From contig NZ_VCJO01000009.1 of NCBI RefSeq assembly GCF_009712475.1, positions 1-64,000 on the forward strand: a DNA stretch of 64,000 nt, written 5' to 3'. A program made the translations under genes and the position numbers. Position 1 is the stretch's first letter. Each line of letters begins with the position of its first letter. Source of the DNA: Micromonospora sp. CP22 (lineage in GTDB: Bacteria > Actinomycetota > Actinomycetes > Mycobacteriales > Micromonosporaceae). Under the pieces are notes generated by a model that worked only from the letters and a program-made list of their open reading frames with translations, searched no databases and was not told where the DNA came from. Shown one piece after another: positions 8,023-16,226 of this stretch.

Positions 8023-8835
8023 TCACAGGGCGAGACAGTTCGGCTGGATCGCGGCGTCGCGCAGGGCCTGCCGGATGACGGTGTAGGTGGTGCCGTCGAT
8101 GACCAGGCCGAGGTGGCCGACCACGCGCAGCGGGCACCGGGACTGGATCAGGACGTTGGTCGCCCCGTCGGCCAGCATCGCGTTGTCGACCGGTCGGACC
8201 AGTTCGTCCTGCCAGGTCCGCACCGTGGTCCAGCGCACCGCCCCGGGGGTGTCGTCGCCCGCGTTGAGGGCGGTGAGGAACGACGAGCCGATGGTCATCT
8301 GCTGGCAGGCGACCACTCCGGCACAGCTGCCCAGACCGAGGAACGTCGCGATGTTGGCGACGTACGTGCCGTACTGCGGGGTGCCCAGGCTGACGTAGCG
8401 GTCGACCGTACCGCCGCCACCGAGGTTCTTGATGTAGTAGCGGCTGACCAGGCCACCTTCGGAGTGTGCGACCAGGTCGACCTTGGCGGCCCCGGTGGCG
8501 GAGCGGACCTGTTCGACGTACCCGCGCAGCCCGGCGGCGGAGGCGGCGATGTCGCCGAGCCCGAGATGGGGCAGTTGGTAGATCGAGGCCCGGTAGCCGT
8601 CGGCGCGCAGCCGGGCGGCGAGCGGTTCGTAGAGGGCGGCGATGCTGCTGAGCCCACCGACCACGATGACCGGGTTGGCCGCGGCCGACGCGCGCAGGCC
8701 GTCATCGGTGGCGGTGACGTCGACGGTCCCGCCGGGACCGGCGGGCTGGGTGGGTGCGGCCCCGGCGGCAGCCGGGGCCGACAGGACGGCGGCGAGGGTG
8801 AGAGCCAGGACGGGGACAGCCTTTCGGAGCAGCAT
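8023..8835 (-). CDS. Secreted alpha/beta-hydrolase lipase
   Basis: 270-residue exported triacylglycerol lipase/esterase. The signal peptide MLLRKAVPVLALTLAAVLSA ends in an AxA-type region (AAAGAAP, about residues 22-28). PVIVVGGLSS forms the oxyanion-hole strand. The nucleophile elbow VDLVAHSEGGLVSRYY has serine in AHSEG, a variant of GxSxG. Later segments YVSLGTPQYGT and VGHLGLV probably hold other catalytic residues, including the histidine. The ATG at 8835 was chosen because GGAGGT precedes it by six bases; the longer frame starts at a TTG. A TTGACG promoter is visible upstream. The substrate is not determinable. Confidence 0.85.
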   Translation of the reverse strand: MLLRKAVPVLALTLAAVLSAPAAAGAAPTQPAGPGGTVDVTATDDGLRASAAANPVIVVGGLSSIAALYEPLAARLRADGYRASIYQLPHLGLGDIAASAAGLRGYVEQVRSATGAAKVDLVAHSEGGLVSRYYIKNLGGGGTVDRYVSLGTPQYGTYVANIATFLGLGSCAGVVACQQMTIGSSFLTALNAGDDTPGAVRWTTVRTWQDELVRPVDNAMLADGATNVLIQSRCPLRVVGHLGLVIDGTTYTVIRQALRDAAIQPNCLAL

Positions 8836-8908
8836 CGCTGCACCTCCCAAGGGGGATCCCGGGGTTGCCGGGTGGAGGCGGTGGGGTGTCCGATCGACCG
8901 TGCACTAG

Positions 8909-8938
8909 ATAATGCGGGCCACGATCTAGAAACGTCAA
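8909..8938 (-). promoter_or_regulatory. Candidate sigma-70-type promoter of the lipase gene
   Basis: On the minus strand, TTGACG (complement of 8933-8938) is followed by an 18-base spacer and CATTAT (complement of 8909-8914). This places transcription start about 60 bases upstream of the lipase ATG. The surrounding stretch is unusually AT-rich for the window. Confidence 0.5.
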
Positions 8939-9033
8939 TGAAAAGTTACGCGCGGGTAGCAGACATTTGGCGAGGGCGTGAATGACGGCCACTTGGCCGG
9001 ACGTCGCCGCCGCGGCCGTCCACGAACGAGGAA

Positions 9034-9064
9034 CGCCGCACACACCGGGACGGTGCGTGCGGCG
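9034..9064 (-). terminator. Hairpin after terC-like gene
   Basis: CGCCGCAC (9034-9041) pairs with GTGCGGCG (9057-9064) across a 15-base loop, about 40 bases beyond the TerC-family stop codon. Confidence 0.45.
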
Positions 9065-9105
9065 TCGGGCTCGGCGCGGCTCAGCCGGCCAGCGTCACCT
9101 CCGGC

Positions 9106-9915
9106 TCAGCCGGCCGGGGTCACCTCCGGCTCGGACTCCGTGTCGGGACGGGACGACCCGTCCTTCACGTACGTCGGACGCAGCTGCACCGGCTGGCGCT
9201 CCTGCTGGCGGCGCTGCCGCGCGCGGACCCGCAGGTTGAGAACCTCCACGAAGATGGAGAACGCGATCGGGCCGTACACGTAGCCCTTCGGAATGTGCTG
9301 GTCGAAGCTCTCCGCGATCAGGCTCGCCCCGATGAGCAGCAGGAACGACAGCGCCAACATCTTGACCGTCGGGTGCTGGTTGACGAACCTGCTGACCGCA
9401 CCGGCCGACACCAACATGATGATCATCGCGATGATCACGGCGGCGACCATGATGGCGAGTTCGTCGACCATGCCGACCGCGGTGATCACGGAGTCGAGCG
9501 AGAAGACCACGTCCAGCACCAGGATCTGCGCGATGACCGCGCCGAAGGAGATCACCTTGCCGCCCTCGCGGGCGTGGTCGGGGCCCTCCAGATGCTCGTG
9601 TATCTCGTATGTCGCCTTACCCACCAGGAAGATCCCGCCGAGCAACAGGATCAGATCGCGACCGGATATCTCCTGCCCCAGCACGGTGAACAGCGGTGCG
9701 GTCAGGCCGATGATCCAGGACAACGACGCCAGCAGCATCAGACGGGTGATCAGGGCGAGTGAGATGCCGATCGTCCGGGCCCGGGCCTGCTGGTGCTCGG
9801 GCAGCCGACCGGACAGGATCGAGATGAACACGACGTTGTCGATGCCCAACACGATCTCGAGCAGGAGCAGGGTCGCGAAGGCGATCCACAGCTCGGGACT
9901 GGTCAAGAACTCCAT
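9106..9915 (-). CDS. TerC family integral membrane protein
   Basis: 269-residue polytopic membrane protein of the TerC/Alx family, members of which are implicated in metal (manganese, calcium) homeostasis or tellurite resistance. The signature LLLLEIVLGIDNVVFISIL occurs near residues 18-36, and a second inverted-repeat copy VLDVVFSLDSVITAVGM occurs near the middle; the acidic residues of both are thought to bind metal. About seven hydrophobic segments are visible. The tail is cytoplasmic, basic then acidic. The start MEFLTSPELW at 9915 matches the family; a longer frame to 9993 is possible. The last ~25 bases of the gene are repeated just beyond the stop codon. Confidence 0.88.
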   Translation of the reverse strand: MEFLTSPELWIAFATLLLLEIVLGIDNVVFISILSGRLPEHQQARARTIGISLALITRLMLLASLSWIIGLTAPLFTVLGQEISGRDLILLLGGIFLVGKATYEIHEHLEGPDHAREGGKVISFGAVIAQILVLDVVFSLDSVITAVGMVDELAIMVAAVIIAMIIMLVSAGAVSRFVNQHPTVKMLALSFLLLIGASLIAESFDQHIPKGYVYGPIAFSIFVEVLNLRVRARQRRQQERQPVQLRPTYVKDGSSRPDTESEPEVTPAG

Positions 9916-10064
9916 GCCATCCTCGACTCTCACGACCTGCCGCCGGGTCGACACCCGGGCCATCGACTGATCCGCATCATGATGACCCACCACGTCACCC
10001 TCGGTGTGACGGGCCCGCCCGCACCATAGGATGCTGTGCTCCTGAACAGCGACGAGGGAGGCTC

Positions 10065-10547
10065 ATGTCCACGGCGAAGCGCGCCCCACTGTTCTCAGTC
10101 GACGTCGGCATGCTCATGTCCACCCTGCTCATCCTCGTCGGTTACCTGATGCCCTGGTTCCGCAAGGGCCGCCGCTACCAGTGGTCCTTCTCCGGCTGGG
10201 AGTACGCGTCACTGAGCAGCGGTGGCGGCTGGACGCTGCTCACCTTCGCGTGGCTGCTGCTGGCCGCCTTGGCCGCGCTGTGGGCCCAAACCTCGGTGGC
10301 GGCGGCGATGGCCGCGATGGTGGCCGCCATCGGCACCCTGGTCACCGCGTTGGCGGTGGTCGCGGCGAGCTTCGCCATGATCGGCGAGCGGAGCGCGCTG
10401 GACTACGTGGCGGAGCTGCCGTTCGAGGCCGGAATCCCGCTCATGGCCGTCGGCCTCGGGCTGCTCATGGCCACCTCCTGCCGAGCGATCGTCCGGTGTC
10501 ACCTGCTGGACGTCACCCAACAGCAACGCGAGACGCCGACGTCGTGA
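10065..10547 (+). CDS. Four-TM hypothetical membrane protein
   Basis: 160 residues with four predicted hydrophobic helices at about 14-28, 62-78, 82-108 and 128-143. The short N-terminus MSTAKRAPLFSVDVG and the charged tail HLLDVTQQQRETPTS would face the cytoplasm. It is divergent from the TerC-family gene, with the motif PWFRKGRRYQWSFSGWEY between the first two helices. GAGGGAGG precedes the ATG. No family was recognised and no function is proposed. Confidence 0.7.
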   Translation: MSTAKRAPLFSVDVGMLMSTLLILVGYLMPWFRKGRRYQWSFSGWEYASLSSGGGWTLLTFAWLLLAALAALWAQTSVAAAMAAMVAAIGTLVTALAVVAASFAMIGERSALDYVAELPFEAGIPLMAVGLGLLMATSCRAIVRCHLLDVTQQQRETPTS

Positions 10548-10568
10548 CCGTCCGCGCCGATCGGGCGG

Positions 10569-10763
10569 TCAGGAGGTGGCGGAGAGGCGGGTGACGAAGG
10601 CCCGCCAGGCGGCCGGAGAGAAGGCCAGCGCCGGGCCGGTCGGATCCTTCGAATCGCGTACGCCGATGACCCCCGGCAGGTTGTCGGCGACCTCGACACA
10701 GGCGCCACCGTTGGAGCTGCTGCGAGTGCTCTTGCGCCAGTGGGCGCCGGTCAGGTCAGCCAT
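10569..10763 (-). CDS. DUF397 protein
   Basis: 64-residue actinobacterial DUF397 protein with the family pattern WRKSTRSSSNGGACVEVADN, GVIGVRDSKDPTGPALAFSP and W-x-AFV near the end. DUF397 genes are almost always paired with an XRE/DUF5753 regulator, as here; the pair overlaps by 13 bases. Proposed roles for such pairs include morphogenesis and antibiotic regulation (bldB/whiJ-like) and toxin-antitoxin-like behaviour. Function here is unproven. Confidence 0.9.
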   Translation of the reverse strand: MADLTGAHWRKSTRSSSNGGACVEVADNLPGVIGVRDSKDPTGPALAFSPAAWRAFVTRLSATS

Positions 10764-11497
10764 GCTCGCGCTCTCAGGAAGTCGATGGACTGGTCACGCG
10801 GAAGCGCCACCGACCTCACGGTATCCCACACCGCCCAGAGTGGAGCAACCTCGTTCGTGACCCGGCCCTGCGCCTGGTCATCGAGGTAGCCGACGTCCTC
10901 GCCGTCCCCGGTCGTGGCGATCACGAACGGCCCGGCCTGACCCGGGTGCAGCCCGGCGGCCAGTGGCAGCACGTGCACCATGAGGTTCGGCCGCCGTGCC
11001 ATCTCGATCAGGTGGTCGAGCTGCGGCCCCATGATCTCCGGCGCGCCTCGGCGCAGCGCGGCCTCGTCGATCACGAAGACCGCAAGGGGCGGCCGGGCCC
11101 GCTCGAAGACCGCCACCTGCCGCTCCAGCCGGATGGCGACATGCCTCTCGGCGTCGGCGACCAGCGGACCGCAGGCCAGCACCGCACGCGCGTACGCCTC
11201 GGTCTGTAGCAGGCCCGGGATCACTGCTGATTCGTACCACCGCAGTCCGACGGCCTCCCGCTCCAGCTGGGTCCAGGGCAGGAACCAGGCGGGCTCACGC
11301 CGTCGATGCGCGCCCGGCCAGAGATCCTCCATGTCCCGGCCCAGCAGCTCCGCGACCCGGGCGCGGTGCCGGGTCTGCGGCACCCGATCCTGGCTCACCC
11401 ACCTCGCGACAGTCTTCGGATCCACCCCTACCTGCGCCGCGAGGGTGTCGGCCGTCTGTCCTGCCTCCACCATCGCAATCTGAACAGCCCGGTTCAT
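10751..11497 (-). CDS. XRE-family regulator with DUF5753 domain
   Basis: 248-residue helix-turn-helix regulator. The N-terminal HTH (residues about 1-60) contains TADTLAAQVGVDPKTVARWVSQ. The C-terminal DUF5753 domain (about 75-245) contains ESAVIPGLLQTEAYARAVL, RLERQVAVFER and FVIDEAALRRG. These proteins resemble WhiJ-like regulators of Streptomyces and normally work with the downstream DUF397 partner, whose start overlaps this gene's end. Ligand and targets are unknown. It is divergent from a pair of small genes at 11711-12372, which share its 213-base upstream region. Confidence 0.88.
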   Translation of the reverse strand: MNRAVQIAMVEAGQTADTLAAQVGVDPKTVARWVSQDRVPQTRHRARVAELLGRDMEDLWPGAHRRREPAWFLPWTQLEREAVGLRWYESAVIPGLLQTEAYARAVLACGPLVADAERHVAIRLERQVAVFERARPPLAVFVIDEAALRRGAPEIMGPQLDHLIEMARRPNLMVHVLPLAAGLHPGQAGPFVIATTGDGEDVGYLDDQAQGRVTNEVAPLWAVWDTVRSVALPRDQSIDFLRARAWLT

Positions 11498-11710
11498 CCC
11501 TCTCCCAATGGCGATCGTCCAGAATGTCTGACCTACAAACTCCTACGCGGTGTTACTGGTTCGCAACCCTCGGCACAGTACTTCTCAGTCGGTGAGCGCG
11601 AGTCGCGATCCCCCCTTTCGCTCGCTCCGCTTGCCGCCGGGCCGCCCTGGCGGGCGAGCACCTCACAGGGCGGCCCACCTCAACGAAGCCCAGGTGACGA
11701 AGGATGCGCT

Positions 11711-12121
11711 GTGCCCGTACCAAAACCCGTGAACGGCCTCCCGGCATCACGATGGCGCGGTCGTCCTGCTGCGACCCGAGGCGCACGCGAGGACGGCACC
11801 CCTCGGATCACCCCCGGGGTGTACGTGCTCACCCGCGACGCCTCGCCGCAGTTCGGCAGGCCGATCACGGTACGGGTGATCCGGGAACGCACGGACCTGA
11901 TCACCTACGACGGCTGGGCCTGGGTCGAGGTCTACCAACTCGACGCCCGAGGCGACGCCATCGACCACCGCGAACTCTACGTCCGGCCCGCCGGGATGCG
12001 CCCCGTACCACCGCCGGAGGCCACCCGCCGTAACCCGGCACCCTCGGCCGAACGCCACCGCCCGAAGACGGCCGCACCCCGTACCTCATCGCGACACCAC
12101 CCGGCCCGGGTCGACCGGTGA
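11711..12121 (+). CDS. Conserved hypothetical protein
   Basis: 136 residues starting at GTG 11711, with GAAGG eight bases upstream. The folded part is about residues 32-95: TPGVYVLTRDASPQF, ITVRVIRERTDLITYDGWAWVEVYQL and HRELYVRPAGM, a small beta-rich domain. The tail is basic and disordered (PPPEATRRNPAPSAERHRPK). The stop overlaps the next start (ATGA-type, 4 bases), so the two genes form a translationally coupled pair. It is divergent from the XRE regulator, a layout I have seen repeatedly in Micromonosporaceae. Function unknown. Confidence 0.65.
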   Translation: MPVPKPVNGLPASRWRGRPAATRGAREDGTPRITPGVYVLTRDASPQFGRPITVRVIRERTDLITYDGWAWVEVYQLDARGDAIDHRELYVRPAGMRPVPPPEATRRNPAPSAERHRPKTAAPRTSSRHHPARVDR

Positions 12122-12372
12122 ACGTGACCGCCCGCGAGCACGTACCGTCCCGCCCGACGTGGCGCTGCCGGGCGTGCGGCATCGCCTGGCCCTGCTCCCC
12201 GGCGAAGCTGCGCCTACTCGCGGAATACCGGGACAACATCCCGGGGCTCATGGTCTACCTGGTGACCCTGCGCGAGGAGGCCATCGAACAACTCGCCCGC
12301 CTGCACCCCGGCACTCGCCTGCCGGACCTGCACCGACGCTTCACCGACTGGGTTCCGGTCCGATCCCGCTGA
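12118..12372 (+). CDS. Small zinc-ribbon-like hypothetical protein
   Basis: 84 residues. The N-terminal motif WRCRACGIAWPCSPAKLRL has three cysteines, suggesting a partial metal-binding knuckle. The rest is predicted helical (NIPGLMVYLVTLREEAIEQLARL) and ends in HRRFTDWVPVRSR. The ATG overlaps the stop of the preceding gene. Homologues in Micromonosporaceae are sometimes named flavin reductase, but no flavin-reductase fold is visible here and I do not adopt that name. Confidence 0.65.
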   Translation: MNVTAREHVPSRPTWRCRACGIAWPCSPAKLRLLAEYRDNIPGLMVYLVTLREEAIEQLARLHPGTRLPDLHRRFTDWVPVRSR

Positions 12373-12548
12373 AGCCACCCGCCCCGGGCCGCCGGTAATT
12401 CCCCCTGCCGCGCCCGGGGCGGGTCCAGCGCACCTTCCGGCCAACGGCGTGCCGACAGACTCCTTCGACGGAGGGCTTGACCGGCTTCCTCGTGGTTTAC
12501 TCGCAAGGATGGGCTTGTAGCCGCCTAACGTGTAGAGGCATACCGCCA

Positions 12549-13862
12549 ATGCTGCTGAGTTTCCGCTTCGCCAATCATCGTTCGTTCCGCGACGAACATC
12601 AACTCAACCTCACGCCCGTCTACGGCGATGGCACCGAGGCGGGCGAGCCGGCCCCGCAGGCGGTACAGGTCGTCGGCATCTTCGGAGCCAACGCCTCCGG
12701 CAAGTCCAACTGTCTGGGCGCCCTAGGGTTCATGCGACAGATGGTCGTGGAATCAGACCGGGCGGTCGAGCCCGGGGTGGGGCTCTCCCGAGAGCCGTTC
12801 CGGTTGGATCCCGATATCGCCAGGCAGCCGTCGCGCTACGTCGTGGACCTCATGCTCGGCGGAGTACGGCATACCTACGGATTCACCATCGACGACGATC
12901 GGGTGCTCGACGAATGGCTCTACCACTACCCACTGGGTCGTAGGCGTCGCATCTTCGAACGGGAGGGAGACGAGTTCGCCTGGGGCGAGGAGTCGGGTCG
13001 GCGGCCCTTGGAGCAGATCGCCGAGATCACCGCCCCGACCGCTCTCTTCCTCAGCACCGTCGCCCGTTTCGGCCACAGCCGCCCGGAGTTGGATCCGGCG
13101 GACCCACAACCGCTGCACGACACCTATCGATGGTTCTACCTGATGAGCCAGCGTACGGATCCCGTCTCCGGACTGGCCGCCCTGACGCGTGCCGGCGGTT
13201 CGGACGCCGAGCAGGTGCGGCGACTCGTGGTCGACCTCTTGCAGGCCGCCGACGTGGGCATCGTCGACATCGTCGTCCACGCCGACCCGCACCCCGAGGA
13301 GCAATCCGCACCGGGCACGCTCAGGCAACGGCTGAAGGCTGCGGTTGCCTCGATGCGTCCTCCCCGGATCCACTTCGCACATCGAGGCCACACCGGCACC
13401 GCGCTACTCGACCTTCAGGACCAGTCGAGCGGCACCCGACAAGTGCTCACCCTGGGGCTGCACACCGCCGCGATGCTCCGCAGTGGCGCCACCATGTTGA
13501 TCGACGAGATCGACGCCAGCCTGCACCCGATCCTGACCGCCAAACTCATCAGCCTGTTCCGCAACCCGAGAGTCAACCCCTTGGGCAGTCAACTCATCTT
13601 CACCAGCCACGACGCCGCACTCCTCGGCACCATCGACGCCGAGGAGATCCTGCGCCGCGACGAGATCTGGTTCGTGGAGAAGGACGACCAGGGGGCGTCC
13701 TCGCTCTACCCGCTGACCGACTTCAAACCCCGCAAGGAGGGCGAGAACCGCCAGCGCCGCTACCTCAACGGCAACTACGGCGCGGTGCCAGACCTGTCCA
13801 ACCACCTGTTCGAGCAGGCACTCGCCACTCGCGGAGACATGGATGACGCCCCGACGTCCTGA
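12549..13862 (+). CDS. AAA ATPase of a RloA/RloB-like (AbiLi-type) defence cassette
   Basis: 437-residue SMC/ABC-type ATPase of the AAA_15/AAA_21 group. It starts MLLSFRFANHRSFRDEHQL, a typical opening strand. Walker A is GANASGKSN (about residues 42-50). An ABC-like signature DQSSGTRQVLTLG precedes Walker B MLIDEIDASLH (about 317-327), and a histidine switch follows in FTSHDAALL. The coding end overlaps the next reading frame, which is RloB-like. Such ATPases (RloA, AbiLi) pair with a TOPRIM-like RloB/AbiLii protein in phage abortive-infection systems. Defence function here is inferred from the pairing. Confidence 0.82.
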   Translation: MLLSFRFANHRSFRDEHQLNLTPVYGDGTEAGEPAPQAVQVVGIFGANASGKSNCLGALGFMRQMVVESDRAVEPGVGLSREPFRLDPDIARQPSRYVVDLMLGGVRHTYGFTIDDDRVLDEWLYHYPLGRRRRIFEREGDEFAWGEESGRRPLEQIAEITAPTALFLSTVARFGHSRPELDPADPQPLHDTYRWFYLMSQRTDPVSGLAALTRAGGSDAEQVRRLVVDLLQAADVGIVDIVVHADPHPEEQSAPGTLRQRLKAAVASMRPPRIHFAHRGHTGTALLDLQDQSSGTRQVLTLGLHTAAMLRSGATMLIDEIDASLHPILTAKLISLFRNPRVNPLGSQLIFTSHDAALLGTIDAEEILRRDEIWFVEKDDQGASSLYPLTDFKPRKEGENRQRRYLNGNYGAVPDLSNHLFEQALATRGDMDDAPTS

Positions 13863-14444
13863 ACAACCGAGAACCCGCACATCCGGCACCGGCCGACGGG
13901 AAACCGACCTGCGCAGACGGCCAGCCACCCGGGAACAGCGGCGAACCGTGTTGATCGCCACGAACGGTGAATCCACCGAACCGCCTACTTCGACGCGTTG
14001 AAGAGGGAGCCGTGGATCAGCGCCAGAGTGGCGGTCGCCGTCGAACGCGGCTCCCCCATCGAACTGGTACGCGGCGCCCACCGCCGACAGCGGGACAACG
14101 ACTACGACGAGGCATGGGCCGTGTGCGACGTCGACCACTACCTGCCCGAGGCGGCCTCGGCTGAGGCACAGCGTTCGGGGGTACGGCTAGCCTGGTCCAA
14201 CCCGTGCTTCGAGGTGTGGCTGCTGCTCCACCTGTGCCACCACGCCGGCTATGTCGAGGACGCCAAGAAGGCCCGGGATCTGCTCCGAAAGTACCTTCCC
14301 CACTGGGACAAGACCCTGCTCGACTTCGACAACTTCCGCAGCGGCGTCACCGACGCGTGCCAGCGGGCAGCGCGACTCGAACCGCCGCCCGCCGGTAATC
14401 CCTCCACCTCGGTCGGGGAACTTGTCGCCGCCCTACAGCGGTGA
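13843..14444 (+). pseudogene. RloB-like TOPRIM protein, frameshifted
   Basis: The intended product is about 200 residues. The start ATG 13843 lies within the end of the ATPase gene. The first frame gives a basic N-terminus and then RRTVLIATNGESTEP, matching the RloB TOPRIM opening (strand plus conserved Glu). At 13981-13983 one base is missing: the protein continues in the next frame as AYFDALKREPWISARVAV, then AWAVCDVDHYLPEA with the TOPRIM DxD, and NPCFEVWLLLHLCHHAGY, a hallmark RloB block. It ends in STSVGELVAALQR. The second part is open from 13983 to 14444. Causes could be a real mutation, a sequencing error or recoding; no obvious slippery heptamer is present. Confidence 0.75.
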
Positions 14445-14496
14445 GGTGGACGCCCGAACCAGCGGGAGGCAATGTCACACGGTCGTACGCGGCGTG

Positions 14497-14925
14497 TCAG
14501 GCCGAATCTGCTGCCGCCTGGATCGAGAGGGCGGTGGGCAGGAGCGAGTCGCCGAAGTCCGGGGTGGTCAACACGTTGACCGCGACGCCGGGTTCGACCA
14601 GCCAGAACGCCTGAACGTCATCGGTCAGACCGGGGCTGTCGCCGTGCTGGAACTCGGTGAGTTGCCACTGTGCCGGATCCTGCTCGTGGTATTCGGCGAG
14701 GAAGGCGTGCAGCGCGTCGAGGTCGATCAGCCGGTCTCCGCGCAGCACGTGCACCCGTAGGTCCACCTGGTACCCGTCGGGCGTCTGCCGCTCCCAGAAG
14801 CGGCTGGTGAAGCGTACGTCATCCCACTCGTTGTCGAAGTCGGACACCTCGTCGCCGACGCCGACCGGCACCTGCCCGATGTGGAAGCCGTCGAGCGTGC
14901 CGCCGGCACGCGTCTCGTCGCTCAT
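14497..14925 (-). CDS. Conserved hypothetical protein
   Basis: 142-residue acidic soluble protein starting MSDETRAGGTLDGFHIGQVP; GAGGTGA lies just before the ATG. A central block of predicted strands reads VRFTSRFWERQTPDGYQVDLRVHVLRG, then LDALHAFLAEYHEQDP and QAFWLVEPGVAVNVLTTPDFG. No domain was recognised. It is the last of four co-directional genes (from 18848) that include an FtsK-like ATPase, and begins 31 bases after the preceding small helical gene. A secreted-substrate-associated or chaperone role is possible but purely contextual. Confidence 0.65.
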   Translation of the reverse strand: MSDETRAGGTLDGFHIGQVPVGVGDEVSDFDNEWDDVRFTSRFWERQTPDGYQVDLRVHVLRGDRLIDLDALHAFLAEYHEQDPAQWQLTEFQHGDSPGLTDDVQAFWLVEPGVAVNVLTTPDFGDSLLPTALSIQAAADSA

Positions 14926-14956
14926 CTGCCGTCACCTCGACCGCAATCGATTCTGA

Positions 14957-15220
14957 TCAGTTGCCCAGCGCGCGTACCTTGGCGATCGTCTCCTGGACGT
15001 GTTGCCGGGCGGGCTCGTGCCCCTGAGCGGCCTGCGAGAGCGCCTGCCGATACGAGTCGATCATGCCGATCAGCGGCCCGGCGGCGACGCCCTGGAGGGC
15101 TCCGGCGACGAGTTGACGTGCCTCGGCCGCGTCCTGGGCCGCCGCCGCCGTCTTCGCCTTCGCCTCGTCCAGCTTCTGTGCCGCCGCCGCCAGCCTGGCG
15201 ATCATCTCCGCTGCGCTCAC
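14957..15220 (-). CDS. Small all-helical protein (DUF6244-like)
   Basis: 87 residues, alanine-rich and almost entirely helical: SAAEMIARLAAAAQKLDEAK, KTAAAAQDAAEARQLVAGAL, and a second helix ending QHVQETIAKVRALGN. The GTG at 15220 was chosen because GGGGAGGG lies just upstream. Size and helical-hairpin character resemble WXG100-type proteins, but the W-x-G turn is absent; the turn region here is GVAAGPLIGM. It resembles actinobacterial DUF6244 proteins from memory. It lies between the membrane protein gene (15348-16223) and 14497-14925, in the FtsK-like cluster. Confidence 0.68.
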   Translation of the reverse strand: MSAAEMIARLAAAAQKLDEAKAKTAAAAQDAAEARQLVAGALQGVAAGPLIGMIDSYRQALSQAAQGHEPARQHVQETIAKVRALGN

Positions 15221-15347
15221 ACGCCCTCCCCACGATCGGATCACACCCGGCGTCGCGGCCTCCGCAGCAGCGGCGACCACACAGGAGCGTACGAGATCCA
15301 TACCCGCACCGCGACCACGTGAGCGTCGCGCACCGCCGAGAGTGGGG

Positions 15348-16223
15348 TCAGCGCATGGTCCGGATGAGCAGCAGGTAGCCGCAGAAGGCCAGGGGAACCG
15401 CGAGGAAACAGACCAGGAAACCCAGGACCGGATGGCGCGGCGGGGTGCTGGCGCCGACGGCGGGCCGCCCCCAGCGGCCGAGCACCAGCCAGCCGCCGAT
15501 CAACGCCATGGCAGGCAGGCCGGCGAGCATCCAGGCGAGCAGGGTACCCAACCCGACCACGCCGAGGCTCCAGCCGACCGTCAGGATCAGCAACAACAGC
15601 ACCCCGACACCGGCGGCTCCGGCGTAGACCGCGAGCGCTCGGGCCCGCGACGACCACGTCGGCAGCAGCGCCGGCTGCTGGGCGAGCAACTCGGCCTGCT
15701 GCGCGTGCCGGTCGGCCTCGTCGGCCCAGCGCCGGGCCAACTCCAGCTCCGTCGCCGGGTCCGCCTCGCCCGCACGCGGGGCCGGGACCCCCGCCGCCGT
15801 CGCGCTCACCGCCACCGGCAACGCCCGGTCCGACTCCCCCACACCCACCTGGGAGTACGCCCCGACACCCGGCCGCCCCGGGGCGGCGGCTGCGCCGCCG
15901 TCCGACCCCGTCCCCGGTTCCCAACCAATACGCGGCTGCCCCGGACGCCCACCGGGCGGCCCGGACACCGGGGCAGGCCCGCCGGGCAGGGGCCCGCCGG
16001 GTGTGGCGGCCGTCGACGTCGGGCCACCACCGGAAGCGATGCCGATGGTGCGGCCGAGGTGGTCGAGGCGCTGCCCCTGGGCCACCAGCCGCCGGTCGAG
16101 GTACTCCACGGCGGCACTCAGATCCCGCTGCCGTTCGGCCGCCGCCGCGGCACCCTGCTCCCCGGCGCGCTGCTGGGCGGCGAGGTGACGGGCCAACGCC
16201 GCGTACTCGTCGAAGGTGGACAC
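15348..16223 (-). CDS. Membrane protein with coiled-coil and proline/glycine-rich linker
   Basis: 291 residues. The N-terminal ~65 residues are helical and likely coiled-coil (FDEYAALARHLAAQQRAGEQ, then VEYLDRRLVAQGQRLDHLGR). A Pro/Gly-rich linker spans about 66-150. A second helix (ELELARRWADEADRHAQQAE) precedes three or so transmembrane segments (about 193-213, 216-240 and 265-286). It starts at GTG 16223, three bases after the FtsK-like stop, with AGGAGTGAGG as the binding site inside the upstream gene, so the two are co-expressed. It could anchor the ATPase at the membrane (inference). Confidence 0.72.
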   Translation of the reverse strand: MSTFDEYAALARHLAAQQRAGEQGAAAAAERQRDLSAAVEYLDRRLVAQGQRLDHLGRTIGIASGGGPTSTAATPGGPLPGGPAPVSGPPGGRPGQPRIGWEPGTGSDGGAAAAPGRPGVGAYSQVGVGESDRALPVAVSATAAGVPAPRAGEADPATELELARRWADEADRHAQQAELLAQQPALLPTWSSRARALAVYAGAAGVGVLLLLILTVGWSLGVVGLGTLLAWMLAGLPAMALIGGWLVLGRWGRPAVGASTPPRHPVLGFLVCFLAVPLAFCGYLLLIRTMR

Positions 16224-16226
16224 GCC

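Noticed and set aside
9916..10064. Manganese (yybP-ykoY) riboswitch before the terC-like gene
   Set aside because: The region is short and lacks the conserved paired GGGGAGUA-like segments of that riboswitch.
14957..15220. WXG100 protein
   Set aside because: Right size and helical, but the W-x-G turn is missing, so only a resemblance is claimed.
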